Part shown: one piece after another, positions 1-7,151 of the stretch | Numbering within the stretch: position 1 is the stretch's first letter | Layout of the letters: each line of letters starts with the position of its first letter | Source of the DNA: Thermoanaerobacteraceae bacterium | GTDB taxonomy: Bacteria > Bacillota > JADQBR01 | Direction: 5' to 3' | Assembly (NCBI GenBank): GCA_017656305.1 | Contig: JACDOG010000002.1 | Span: forward strand, 166,121 to 230,120 | Length of the DNA stretch: 64,000 nt | The notes under the pieces: generated by a model | What the model was told of the DNA's origin: nothing | What the model saw: only the letters and a program-made list of their open reading frames with translations | The model's database searches: none | Translations under genes and position numbers: made by a program

Positions 1-1
1 T

Positions 2-1702
2 TTGGTGCTGGTAACGCTTTTGGTATTGGGTATCTTTTTGACTCAGATGCTGGAAGATTTTTACTACGATCACAAAGAACAGGAAATGGTGCGCAACGGC
101 ATGCGTATTGCCAATGCCATTGCCCGCGGGGATGAATATGCCATTAGCCATTTGGATTTGCTTGAAGAATTTCTCGGGTCTTCGGTGATGGTTGTTAACA
201 ATAATGGGCTGGTTCGCTCCTGTAGCGGCATGATGGGTATGCAGCCCGGCACACGCTTTTACAGCAGTGAGGTGGAGCGGGTACTGCGTGGAGAAATTGT
301 CACTTCGCGCGGCTATCACGAGCGGTTTGACATGGCGATGCTTAATGCTGCGGTGCCCATTAAACGGAGCGGACAGGTTATCGGTGCCGTTTTGATTTAC
401 ATGCCGGTGGAACCTATTAGTCAGACCATTGCTGATATACGGCGGATAGTCATTTTTACCGGTTTTGGAGCGGTGCTCTTGGCCACAGTTTTGGGCTTTT
501 TTACAACTAGGAGATTGTCGCTACCGCTGCTGCAGATGAAGAATATTGCTCACCGTATGGCCAACGGTGATTTTAAGGGACGCGTGAAGGTGGAAACAGA
601 AGACGAAATCGGGCTGCTGGGTAAATCTCTTAATTATATGGCAGCGCAATTGGAAAGTTATACCCAGGCCCTATCGGAGGAAAAGGAAAAGCTTGCCAAC
701 GTGGTGGGTAGTATGTCAGACGGTATTATAACTTTTGAAGCTTCCGGTAACATTATGTTCCTTAACGAACAGGCGAAACGTCTGTTGGACTGGCAGGAAA
801 CTGCTTCACAGGAGAAATTGAAGGGTGAATTTAGTGATTGGGTTCAAAAAGTGCTGGAAAATGGTGCTGCCTTAAAAGAAGAGCTGGCTACGGGAAACAG
901 GGTTATTGCAGTACGCATGTCGCCGCTGGGTGCCCATGACAAACCCAGCGGGGTAGTGGCTATTCTGCAGGATGTGACCAAAGAAAGAGAACTGGAAAGA
1001 CTGCGGAAAGAATTTTTAGCTAGTGTGTCCCATGAACTGCGTACCCCGCTGACGTACCTGCAGGGTTATGCCGAAGCCATGCAGGACGGTTTGGCGGACA
1101 GCCCGGAAGAACGAGAGCAGATTATCAAAATTTTTCTGGACGAAACTCTGCGACTGCGGCGGCTGGTAAATGATCTGATGGATTTGACGCAAATGGAAAA
1201 CGGCCGGTTAAATATGAATATGGATGTCATTGACCTCTGTGCCATTGCCGGACAGGTCAGGGAAAAAATGCAGCCGCTGGCGAGGGAAAAGGGTATCCGG
1301 CTGGAGACGGAAGTGCCCCAGGAGAAAGTCTGGATTGTGGGTGATGCGGACAGGATGCAACAGGTTCTGGTCAATCTGGTGGACAACGCCCTGCGGCATA
1401 CCCCTGCTGGCGGTAGTGTTACGGTAACCGTGTCCAAGGATGAGCAGGCCAGGGTGAGTGTCAGGGATACGGGCTCCGGTATTCCCAAAGAGGAACTGGA
1501 GTATATTTGGGAGCGCTTTTACAAAGTTGACAAAGCGCGTACCCGTCAACACGAGCACAGCGGTACGGGACTGGGCCTGGCCATTGTGAAAAATATTGTT
1601 CAGGCCCACGGTGGTACGGTATCCGTTACCAGTGAACTGGGCCAAGGAACGGAATTTTCCTTCAGCATTCCGCTGGCAGAACGGGAAATGCAGGTCAGCT
1701 AG
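2..1702 (+). CDS. Sensor histidine kinase (ResE/PhoR-like), 5' end cut by the window
   Basis: Membrane sensor kinase that autophosphorylates on histidine and passes the phosphate to a response regulator, presumably encoded just upstream. Seen in order: remains of a first membrane helix (1-16), an extracytoplasmic sensor of about 130 residues, a second helix (about 148-167), HAMP (168-220), a PAS-like segment (228-330), a HisKA box with SVSHELRTP (His344), then the ATPase domain with NLVDNALRH, DTGSGIP and GTGLGLAIV. The TTG at base 2 is only the first possible codon; the true start may lie outside. Downstream genes resemble cytochrome c maturation factors, which would suit a ResE-type redox sensor, but that is inference. 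Confidence 0.9.
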   Translation: MVLVTLLVLGIFLTQMLEDFYYDHKEQEMVRNGMRIANAIARGDEYAISHLDLLEEFLGSSVMVVNNNGLVRSCSGMMGMQPGTRFYSSEVERVLRGEIVTSRGYHERFDMAMLNAAVPIKRSGQVIGAVLIYMPVEPISQTIADIRRIVIFTGFGAVLLATVLGFFTTRRLSLPLLQMKNIAHRMANGDFKGRVKVETEDEIGLLGKSLNYMAAQLESYTQALSEEKEKLANVVGSMSDGIITFEASGNIMFLNEQAKRLLDWQETASQEKLKGEFSDWVQKVLENGAALKEELATGNRVIAVRMSPLGAHDKPSGVVAILQDVTKERELERLRKEFLASVSHELRTPLTYLQGYAEAMQDGLADSPEEREQIIKIFLDETLRLRRLVNDLMDLTQMENGRLNMNMDVIDLCAIAGQVREKMQPLAREKGIRLETEVPQEKVWIVGDADRMQQVLVNLVDNALRHTPAGGSVTVTVSKDEQARVSVRDTGSGIPKEELEYIWERFYKVDKARTRQHEHSGTGLGLAIVKNIVQAHGGTVSVTSELGQGTEFSFSIPLAEREMQVS

Positions 1703-1723
1703 CTTTTACGGTGTGTGCTGATA

Positions 1724-1752
1724 TTGACAGCGTAATTTTTTATTAGTATAAT
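1724..1752 (+). promoter_or_regulatory. Sigma-A type promoter of the MerT-like operon
   Basis: TTGACA at 1724-1729 and TATAAT at 1747-1752 with a 17-base spacer, a perfect match to the vegetative consensus. It lies 32 bases before the ATG of the MerT-like gene and shows that this gene starts its own transcript rather than being a relic. Confidence 0.8.
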
Positions 1753-1783
1753 AAAAAGAAAGCTTTAAGAGGAGTTACTGGTA

Positions 1784-2095
1784 ATGAAGGAAAAATTGGC
1801 GAGTATCGGAGCAGTCGTTGCCGCATTCTTTTCGTGTATAACCTGACTTTTGCCGCTTGTGTTTGCTGCCCTCGGGTTGAGTGGCGCCGGATTGGGTTCG
1901 CTGGCCGTGTTTGCAAAGTACAAGATTGTCTTTGTGGTCTTGACTGTGGTTTTGCTTGGTGTAGCTTATTATTTAATTTATTATAAGTCCAAGACCAGCA
2001 GGCTTAATAAGATGGTTTTTTGGGCATCGGTAATATTAGTTATACTGATGCAGCTTTACGTAAACCGCTATTCGTTCCTGTGGCTGTTTAGCTAG
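1784..2095 (+). CDS. MerT-like small membrane protein with in-frame TGA; candidate selenoprotein
   Basis: Read from ATG 1784 (AGAGGAG at 1768-1774) the frame meets TGA at codon 21 and then continues open to TAG 2095, giving 103 residues if the TGA is selenocysteine. The start of the protein, AAFFSCITULLPLVFAALG (U = TGA), matches the first helix of mercuric-ion transporter MerT proteins, whose vicinal Cys-Cys precedes a Pro; U21 falls on the second of those cysteines and forms C18-x-x-U21. Three membrane helices follow the MerT plan. Bases 1863-1890 fold into a hairpin with loop GGGUU (1874-1878), a bulged U1882, and 27 bases between TGA and loop, as bacterial SECIS elements require. Function in metal or sulfur/selenium transport is inferred. 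The alternative is a nonsense mutation or sequencing error; the TTG at 1850 has no ribosome site. Confidence 0.72.
1847..1890 (+). promoter_or_regulatory. Candidate bacterial SECIS hairpin
   Basis: Stem C1871-G1881, U1872-A1880, C1873-G1879 closes a five-base loop GGGUU. Below a bulged U1882 the stem continues C1870-G1883, C1869-G1884, G1868-C1885, U1867-G1886, one C-C mismatch, then G1865-C1888 and two U-G pairs. A loop opening with GG, a bulged U and 27 bases from UGA to loop are the known hallmarks of SelB-binding elements. Folded by hand only; no energy was calculated. Confidence 0.6.
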
Positions 2096-2121
2096 CGATT
2101 GTAAGACAAAGGGTGAGCTGG

Positions 2122-2502
2122 ATGCGAAAGTTTTTCGGCAAGTTAACGGTACTGGCTACCTTGCTGCTTCTGATCCTGATGGTGGCTGCCTGTGCGGGAA
2201 ATGGCTACCGTAACGTCACTGTGGAAGAAGCAAGAGAGCTGATACAGCAAGGTGCCAAAATCATCGATGTTCGTTCAGAAATAGAGTTCAAGCAGGGGCA
2301 TATACCCGGGTCCATGCATATCCCGTTCAGCGAACTGGCGGAAACTGCCAAGCAGTGGCCCAAAGACCAGAAGATTCTGGTTGTCTGTGCCTCGGGTTCA
2401 CGCAGCGTCCATGCAGCTCAGCTGCTGGTTGAGAAAGGTTATACGGAGGTATACAACTTGGCCGGCGGTGTTTACCAATGGCCTTATGGATTGGTGAAAT
2501 AA
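2122..2502 (+). CDS. Rhodanese-domain lipoprotein
   Basis: Single-domain rhodanese exported as a lipoprotein. The N-terminus is basic, then hydrophobic, ending in a lipobox LMVAAC, so the mature protein should be anchored outside the membrane. The rhodanese core follows: IIDVRSEIEF, GHIPGSMHIP and the active loop VVCASGSRS with the sulfur-accepting cysteine, then NLAGGVYQW. Rhodaneses carry persulfide or selenide-like sulfur; the substrate here is unknown. ATG 2122 is chosen with GGGTGAG just before it; a GTG at 2113 is possible. It follows the MerT-like gene by 26 bases, so an extracellular thiol/sulfur or metal-handling partner of that transporter is a reasonable inference. Confidence 0.88.
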   Translation: MRKFFGKLTVLATLLLLILMVAACAGNGYRNVTVEEARELIQQGAKIIDVRSEIEFKQGHIPGSMHIPFSELAETAKQWPKDQKILVVCASGSRSVHAAQLLVEKGYTEVYNLAGGVYQWPYGLVK

Positions 2503-2529
2503 GCTGGTCTATAATAGGAGGTGAAGCAG

Positions 2530-2727
2530 ATGCCAAACTACGATTTCAAATGCAAGGATTGTGGAGAACTATTTACCAAGCGTGTGTCCTGGCAGGACAA
2601 GGATAAAGTAAGATGCCCCAAATGTAACGGTGAGACCGAGCAGAGATTTACGGGTTTTGGATTGTTAAAAGGCGGTGCTGCCGGCGGTGGCAGCAGCTGC
2701 GGACCTGCAGGTAGTCCGTTTGGTTGA
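2530..2727 (+). CDS. FmdB-family zinc ribbon protein
   Basis: Small protein (65 residues) starting MPNYDFKCKDCG, with a zinc ribbon formed by CKDC and CPKC, typical of the FmdB/CxxC_CxxC_SSSS regulatory family, and a Gly/Ser-rich tail with one further Cys. Members are thought to be regulators, but the biochemical role is not established. Start ATG 2530 behind GGAGGTG. It is the last gene before a strong terminator, so it is co-transcribed with the MerT-like and rhodanese genes. Confidence 0.85.
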   Translation: MPNYDFKCKDCGELFTKRVSWQDKDKVRCPKCNGETEQRFTGFGLLKGGAAGGGSSCGPAGSPFG

Positions 2728-2775
2728 GCTTAAAAATTAAGAAAGCAGTTTGCTTTTCGTAACTTTTTCCATGTC

Positions 2776-2804
2776 AAGGTGGCACTAAAAGTGCCACCTT
2801 TTTT
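2776..2804 (+). terminator. Intrinsic terminator
   Basis: AAGGTGGCAC and GTGCCACCTT arms around a five-base loop, followed by a T run. Ends the MerT-like/rhodanese/FmdB transcript. Confidence 0.9.
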
Positions 2805-2931
2805 GCCTAAATTAACAAAAAATTTACTAAATCTTCCTGTGCCAATGTCAGTGCTTTTATTGACAGGCCTGGTGAACTTGTAATATCATAACGCTGTAGG
2901 CGAATCTGGTAACGGAGAGGGGATTTTTCCT

Positions 2932-3588
2932 ATGATGAAATTTTTCCGCAAAAACAATAAAACCATCTTCCTGATTTTTACACCTCTTTTAGCAGTAGGT
3001 CTTGTGTTATCCTTCACTATCTGGTCCAGCCCTCAGCCGGCAAATAACCAGGGTGGGACTAGCGGTAACACGGCTAGCAGGACTGCTTCGGCACAGCAGA
3101 ATATTATCCAAAAGATGCTCACTGACATTCGCCAGTACGAGCAGGCACTGAAAGCTAATCCCGATAATACTACTATATTGGTTGATCTGGGAAATAAAGC
3201 ATATGATCTTGGGGCGGAATACTTATTTGAACTGCAAAATGTGGAGAAAGGTACCAAGTATTTTAAAAAAGCTACCGAAGCCTATCAAAAGGTTGTGGAA
3301 CTGGGCGCCGCAGACGCCAATGTCATGACGGACCTGGCCACTGCCGCTATGTACAGCGGGCAGAACGAGTTGGCGGAGGAGTTTTTTAAGAAAGCCATCG
3401 AAACCGATGCCGAGCATATCAATTCCAAAGTGAATTACGGGTACTTTCTGGCTTTCGTCAAACAGGAGTATGACAAGGCTCTTGAACAATGGGAAGCTGC
3501 CCTGGCGTTAAATCCGGACCCGGACACTAAAAATAGAATTAACTCCTGGAAACAGGAAATTAAAAACCGTCAACAGAGTAATGAATAA
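2932..3588 (+). CDS. Membrane-anchored TPR protein, CcmI/NrfG-like
   Basis: 218 residues. One N-terminal membrane helix (about 12-31) precedes a Ser/Thr/Asn-rich linker and several tetratricopeptide repeats (from about residue 70: DLGNKAYDLGAEYLF, ATAAMYSGQNELAEEFFKKAIE, VNYGYFLAFVKQEYDKALEQWEAAL). The TPR part should face outside the membrane. TPR proteins such as CcmI and NrfG present apocytochrome c to the haem lyase, and the next gene resembles CcmH, so a role in cytochrome c assembly is inferred from context and architecture, not from a family signature. Two adjacent ATGs (2932, 2935) follow GGAGAGGGG. A TTGACA at 2860 with a TATCAT 18 bases on may be its promoter. Confidence 0.75.
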   Translation: MMKFFRKNNKTIFLIFTPLLAVGLVLSFTIWSSPQPANNQGGTSGNTASRTASAQQNIIQKMLTDIRQYEQALKANPDNTTILVDLGNKAYDLGAEYLFELQNVEKGTKYFKKATEAYQKVVELGAADANVMTDLATAAMYSGQNELAEEFFKKAIETDAEHINSKVNYGYFLAFVKQEYDKALEQWEAALALNPDPDTKNRINSWKQEIKNRQQSNE

Positions 3589-3597
3589 GTTACAACC

Positions 3598-3624
3598 AGG
3601 CCCACGCAGGTGGGCTTCTTTTTT
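3598..3624 (+). terminator. Intrinsic terminator
   Basis: GCCCAC-GCAG-GTGGGC stem-loop followed by CTTCTTTTTT, directly after the TPR gene. Confidence 0.85.
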
Positions 3625-3775
3625 GTGGTTAAGTTATTGGTTCCACGGGTAGCGGGGAATATTTCGTACAGTTTTATTATGGGATTTTTACTGCAACTCT
3701 ATGATTCAAGAAGGGAAATGCATATTTATAGCGAAATGTTTAAACATTAGAGGTTAAACAAGGGGGACGTTGCGT

Positions 3776-4240
3776 GTGAAAAAGGGTATTGTGGTTCTAA
3801 CTTTATTATTAAGCATGCTTGGTTTTAGTACCGCGGCACTGGCCGGGAGTTCCTTTACCGTGGAGGAAGCTTACGGCTGGTTTAAGTCACCGGACTTTTG
3901 CGGGAAGGCACTGGTTGATTGCCCCGAGCCGGAATCCGTTGAAATGCAGGAAGAAATTGCCGCCATGGTGAAGGCGGGGAAAACCAAAGACGAAATTATT
4001 GACCGTTTTGTTGATATTTACGGTTATCAAATTCTGGCAGCGCCTCCGAAAAAGGGATTCTTTCTTGCGGCCTGGATCATGCCCGTTATCGGCATAATTG
4101 TCGGCAGCGGGATTATGGTTGGTTACCTCCAGAAAACCAGGCGGAAATACACGGAAGAACATGGTGACGGTGATGGCGAAGAGTATACAGATAGCCTGTA
4201 TGATGAGGAACTGGATGAGGAAATGAAAAAATACTTCTAG
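3776..4240 (+). CDS. CcmH/NrfF-like cytochrome c maturation protein with altered cysteine spacing
   Basis: A signal peptide (ends near LAG) is followed by a short domain with EMQEEIAAMVKAGKTKDEII and YGYQILAAPP, then a single membrane helix (about 97-120) and an acidic tail. This is the CcmH layout, where the domain reduces apocytochrome c heme-site cysteines through an LRCxxC motif. Here the only two cysteines are spaced differently: C44-x6-C51 (numbered from the upstream TTG 3770). Either the fold tolerates the change or the protein has another job. Start GTG 3776 chosen for spacing from AGGGGGA. The preceding TPR gene supports a cytochrome c assembly setting. Confidence 0.7.
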   Translation: MKKGIVVLTLLLSMLGFSTAALAGSSFTVEEAYGWFKSPDFCGKALVDCPEPESVEMQEEIAAMVKAGKTKDEIIDRFVDIYGYQILAAPPKKGFFLAAWIMPVIGIIVGSGIMVGYLQKTRRKYTEEHGDGDGEEYTDSLYDEELDEEMKKYF

Positions 4241-4250
4241 CGTAAAGGCA

Positions 4251-4290
4251 GGAGGCTGTTAGGAGTTATCTTAACGGCCTCACTTTTTTT
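4251..4290 (+). terminator. Intrinsic terminator
   Basis: GAGGCTGTTA and TAACGGCCTC arms with a short loop, then ACTTTTTTT; follows the CcmH-like gene. Confidence 0.8.
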
Positions 4291-4291
4291 A

Positions 4292-4320
4292 TTGACAGTG
4301 AAAAACAACTCTAGTATAAT
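4292..4320 (+). promoter_or_regulatory. Sigma-A type promoter for the small ferredoxin operon
   Basis: TTGACA 4292-4297, 17-base spacer, TATAAT 4315-4320. It abuts the previous terminator and starts the transcript for the small coiled-coil and ferredoxin genes. Confidence 0.8.
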
Positions 4321-4364
4321 AATACACAGATACCCCGTTTGGGTATGCTTGGGAGGAAGATAAA

Positions 4365-4529
4365 GTGGATATTGAAGAAAAAATTAAGGAAGTTACGGTT
4401 CAGCTGGAGGACTTAAAAAAGCGCCTGCCGGCGCATTCTCTGAAACCCAGTATGTGGGCTCAGTTGGAAGAGTTAGAAGAAGAATTGGAATGCTTGCAAC
4501 AATTAGCCCGCCAAAAGGAGGATCAGTAG
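4365..4529 (+). CDS. Small coiled-coil protein, unknown function
   Basis: 54-residue frame from GTG 4365 behind GGGAGGA to TAG 4529. It is rich in Glu, Lys and Leu (IEEKIKEVTVQLEDLKKR, then QLEELEEELECLQQLA) and should form a short helical hairpin or coiled coil. No family recognised. Its stop overlaps the next start (TAGTG), so it is translationally coupled to the ferredoxin. That coupling, the promoter and the ribosome site are the reasons for calling it. Confidence 0.65.
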   Translation: MDIEEKIKEVTVQLEDLKKRLPAHSLKPSMWAQLEELEEELECLQQLARQKEDQ

Positions 4530-4714
4530 TGGCTACACTTCGTGCTGTCATTGATGGTGACAAGTGCCAGCAGGAGAAAAATTGTCCCCCGATGGAAAAC
4601 TGCCCGGCAAATGCTATTATCGAAGACGAAGGTTTTCGTTTCGTCACCAATGATTGCCGCGGCTGTAAAAAGTGTGTTACCCTATGCAAGTACAATGCAA
4701 TTACAATGGTTTGA
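4529..4714 (+). CDS. Small ferredoxin-like [4Fe-4S] protein
   Basis: 61 residues from GTG 4529, which overlaps the upstream stop by one base. The C-terminal half carries a normal cluster motif CRGCKKCVTLC (C-x2-C-x2-C-x3-C). The N-terminal motif is unusual: C-x5-C-x5-C followed by P (CQQEKNCPPMENCP). It therefore looks like a two-cluster ferredoxin fold in which the first site has drifted. Electron carrier role is inferred from the motif; the partner is unknown. Thioredoxin is encoded next, 59 bases on. Confidence 0.82.
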   Translation: MATLRAVIDGDKCQQEKNCPPMENCPANAIIEDEGFRFVTNDCRGCKKCVTLCKYNAITMV

Positions 4715-4773
4715 CAGGCTAGATGGTCAGCTTGTCTTTGATAACACAAAAAATTTAAAGGAGGAAGATTGTA

Positions 4774-5085
4774 ATGGCAGGTATTGTGGAGTTGACTGAT
4801 GCCAATTTTGATGAGTTTGTGAAGAACGGAAAAGTTCTGGTGGATTTTTGGGCTCCTTGGTGTGGCCCGTGCCGGATGATGGCCCCGGTATTGGAAGAGC
4901 TGGCTCAAGAGACGGATGAAGTGACCATTGCCAAAGTGAACGTGGACGAAAACCCGCAGGTTGCTGCTCGTTTCGGTATTATGAGCATTCCCACGCTGGC
5001 GCTGTTAGCCGATGGCCGGGAGCAGGACAGAATTATTGGGTTTACCGACAAGGAAACCCTTAAAGCCAAATTAAATCTTGCCTAG
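4774..5085 (+). CDS. trxA: Thioredoxin
   Basis: 103-residue classical thioredoxin, a disulfide reductase fed by thioredoxin reductase. It has the active site DFWAPWCGPCRMM (Cys at about 32 and 35), the conserved Asp of the core (KVNVDENPQ) and cis-Pro loop SIPT. Start ATG 4774 with AAAGGAGG upstream. Lies between the ferredoxin gene and a strong terminator. The gene name is by family; the genome may have paralogues. Confidence 0.95.
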   Translation: MAGIVELTDANFDEFVKNGKVLVDFWAPWCGPCRMMAPVLEELAQETDEVTIAKVNVDENPQVAARFGIMSIPTLALLADGREQDRIIGFTDKETLKAKLNLA

Positions 5086-5108
5086 GAAATTGTCAACAAG
5101 CATTTGTT

Positions 5109-5135
5109 AAACCCCGGGAACCCGGGGTTTTTGTT
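5109..5135 (+). terminator. Intrinsic terminator
   Basis: AACCCCGGG-AA-CCCGGGGTT stem followed by TTTGTTTT, after the thioredoxin gene. Confidence 0.9.
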
Positions 5136-5255
5136 TTAAGTAAATTGGTTAATATTATGCTGTTTTTCTGCTAAAATAGCTAGTAAAGTTTTTGATTTTG
5201 GAGAAAAATGTTAGTAGATGGCATAAGTGTATTTTTTAAAAGGTGTTGATTGTAA

Positions 5256-6209
5256 ATGGCTGTTGTAGCTGCTGTGGATTTGGGCGGAACCAGCATAAAA
5301 GGTGCTCTGTTTTCCAAGGACGGCAAGCTGCTTGTCAAAACTTCGCGGCCGACCGAGCGGGACAAGGGATACCGCCACGTGTTGCAGAACATTAAGGAAA
5401 CGGTGGACAATCTCTGCAGGGAGATGGATATTCCTTTGGACCGGGTCCGCAGCGTGGGAATTGGTGTGCCGGCGCTGATGTCGGACGGCGGAAACTTTGT
5501 GGTTTTGGCGCCAAATCTCCACTGGCGGGATAGGGAATTTGTCCGGGACTTTGCTGGCCTCGTCAACAAGCCGGTCTACTGCCACAATGATGCCAATCTG
5601 GCAGCTTTAGGTGAATGGTGGCAGGGCAGTGGCAGAGAGATGCAGAACTTGTTAATGGTCACCATTGGTACGGGCATTGGTTCCGGGTTAATTCTTGATG
5701 GGAAGCTCTACACGGGCCTCAGCGGCATGGCGGTGGAAATTGGCCACATGGTGGTTAAGGCCAATGACGGGCTGGTGTGTTCTTGCGGGCGTTCGGGCTG
5801 TGTGGAAACGCTGACTGCCGCTCCGGGAATTGTACGCGAAGCCAAGCGCCTGGCAGCCCAGCACGAAACCGTTCTCAACAGGAAACAGGAAATTGAAGCC
5901 AAAGACGTGTATCAAGCAGCAGCTGTTGGTGACCGGGTGGCACGGCAGGTGGTAGACCGGGCAGCATATTACCTGGGAGTGGCCGTTGCCAACGTGCTCA
6001 CCGTCCTGGACCTGGAGGGAGTTATTATTGGCGGCGGAGTAGCCAGTGCTGGTGATACGCTTTTAACACCTTTACGCCGGGTAATTCGTGAGCAACTGCT
6101 GTTTTATGACCGGCGTCCGGTAAAGGTTGTGTTAAGCCAACTGGGTAATGAAGCTGGTTTTTACGGAGCGGCAAGATGGGCAATGACGAAGGGAGGTAAA
6201 ACACCTTGA
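5256..6209 (+). CDS. ROK-family sugar kinase (glucokinase-like)
   Basis: 317-residue cytoplasmic ROK protein that phosphorylates a hexose with ATP, most likely glucose. Seen: N-terminal phosphate loop DLGGTSIKG, the sugar-binding GIGVPAL and HNDANLAALGE (catalytic Asp), EIGHMVV, and the ROK zinc motif CSCGRSGCVE. ATP-binding GVIIGGGVA lies near the end. No DNA-binding domain, so it is a kinase rather than a ROK repressor. The stop overlaps the next start by 3 bases (TTGA), giving tight coupling to a MoaD-like gene. Confidence 0.9.
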   Translation: MAVVAAVDLGGTSIKGALFSKDGKLLVKTSRPTERDKGYRHVLQNIKETVDNLCREMDIPLDRVRSVGIGVPALMSDGGNFVVLAPNLHWRDREFVRDFAGLVNKPVYCHNDANLAALGEWWQGSGREMQNLLMVTIGTGIGSGLILDGKLYTGLSGMAVEIGHMVVKANDGLVCSCGRSGCVETLTAAPGIVREAKRLAAQHETVLNRKQEIEAKDVYQAAAVGDRVARQVVDRAAYYLGVAVANVLTVLDLEGVIIGGGVASAGDTLLTPLRRVIREQLLFYDRRPVKVVLSQLGNEAGFYGAARWAMTKGGKTP

Positions 6210-6448
6210 GGGTAAAGGTAAAACTATTTGCCAATTTTCGGGACCTTGCGCCACCTGAGGCTGATAAAGGACAGTGGGAGGCAGAATTGCCCGAAGGTGC
6301 CACGCTGGATGATTTGGTGGCGCAGCTTGGGCTGTCCGGTGAAAAACAAACGGCAATTATCATGATTAACGGCAGGGTGGTCAATGAAGATTACCAGCTC
6401 TGCGAGGGCGATGAAGTTAGCTTTTTCCCGCCGCTGGCGGGAGGTTAA
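6206..6448 (+). CDS. MoaD/ThiS-family sulfur carrier protein
   Basis: 80-residue ubiquitin-like protein ending in PPLAGG, the di-glycine tail that is thiocarboxylated in MoaD and ThiS. It carries sulfur for molybdopterin synthesis or a related pathway. The conserved DEVSFFPPLAGG end fits MoaD better than ThiS. No moa genes sit next to it; neighbours are a ROK kinase and an aldolase, so the partner enzyme is elsewhere. TTG start 6206 overlaps the kinase stop. Confidence 0.85.
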   Translation: MRVKVKLFANFRDLAPPEADKGQWEAELPEGATLDDLVAQLGLSGEKQTAIIMINGRVVNEDYQLCEGDEVSFFPPLAGG

Positions 6449-6459
6449 GGAGGGTCAGC

Positions 6460-7020
6460 ATGCTTGCCAATTTTCAGCAGGTAGGAAGGGACTTGTTTAT
6501 CTCCGGTTTAATCAGTTCCCACGGTGGGAATTTGAGCGTCATCCGCAAGGACCGCATTTTTATCACGCGTTCCGGGGCTATGCTGGGGCGCTTGCAGGAA
6601 GGTGATGTGGTGGAAACAGGCCTGGCGGTTGATGACGGTGATTACGCCCTGGCATCTTCCGAGCTGATTGTGCACCGGGCAATTTACAAACATACCGGGG
6701 CCGGGGCGGTACTGCATGCCCATCCGCCCTATACAGTGGCCTTATCTTTTCAAAACAATGCCATACAGCCGGTGGACTCGGAAGCAAAATACTTGTTGGA
6801 CAGTGTTCCTGTAATTAGTGCGCGGGAAACCATTGGTTCGCCGGAAGTGGCCCGCAAGATTCCCGCAGTGCTTAAAGAGTGTCCGGTAGCCGTTCTCAGG
6901 GGCCACGGGACCTTTGCCATTGGTGACACGCTGGAGCAGGCCCTGCAGTATACCACTTCTTTGGAGCTTGCGTCCAAGATTATCTGGCTGCAGCAGCTCG
7001 GGGGTAAATGCGGTAACTGA
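6460..7020 (+). CDS. Class II aldolase/adducin-family protein
   Basis: 186 residues, the usual size of L-fuculose-1-phosphate aldolase and related enzymes such as methylthioribulose-phosphate dehydratase. Family marks: SSHGGNLSV near the N-terminus (phosphate site), ITRSGAMLG, ASSELIVHRAIY (catalytic Glu), LHAHPPYTVALS (zinc His-x-His) and LRGHGTFAIG (third zinc His). It cleaves or dehydrates a phosphorylated sugar; the exact substrate cannot be read. It follows the MoaD-like gene by 11 bases with GGAGG before ATG 6460, in the same operon as the ROK kinase. Confidence 0.88.
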   Translation: MLANFQQVGRDLFISGLISSHGGNLSVIRKDRIFITRSGAMLGRLQEGDVVETGLAVDDGDYALASSELIVHRAIYKHTGAGAVLHAHPPYTVALSFQNNAIQPVDSEAKYLLDSVPVISARETIGSPEVARKIPAVLKECPVAVLRGHGTFAIGDTLEQALQYTTSLELASKIIWLQQLGGKCGN

Positions 7021-7151
7021 GTGGTATTGGGAACGGGCTTTGCGGATTAACGCTTTAAGATTGCGCATAAACTATGAATGTCAGGGGTTAACTACTGGTA
7101 AGTACATTGTTTTTACACGGGCCGGTGTTTTGCATTTTGGAGGGGATAAAA

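Noticed and set aside
1850-2095. Separate 81-residue gene starting at TTG 1850
   Set aside because: No ribosome site precedes it, and the sequence before the TGA continues the same protein family in the same frame.
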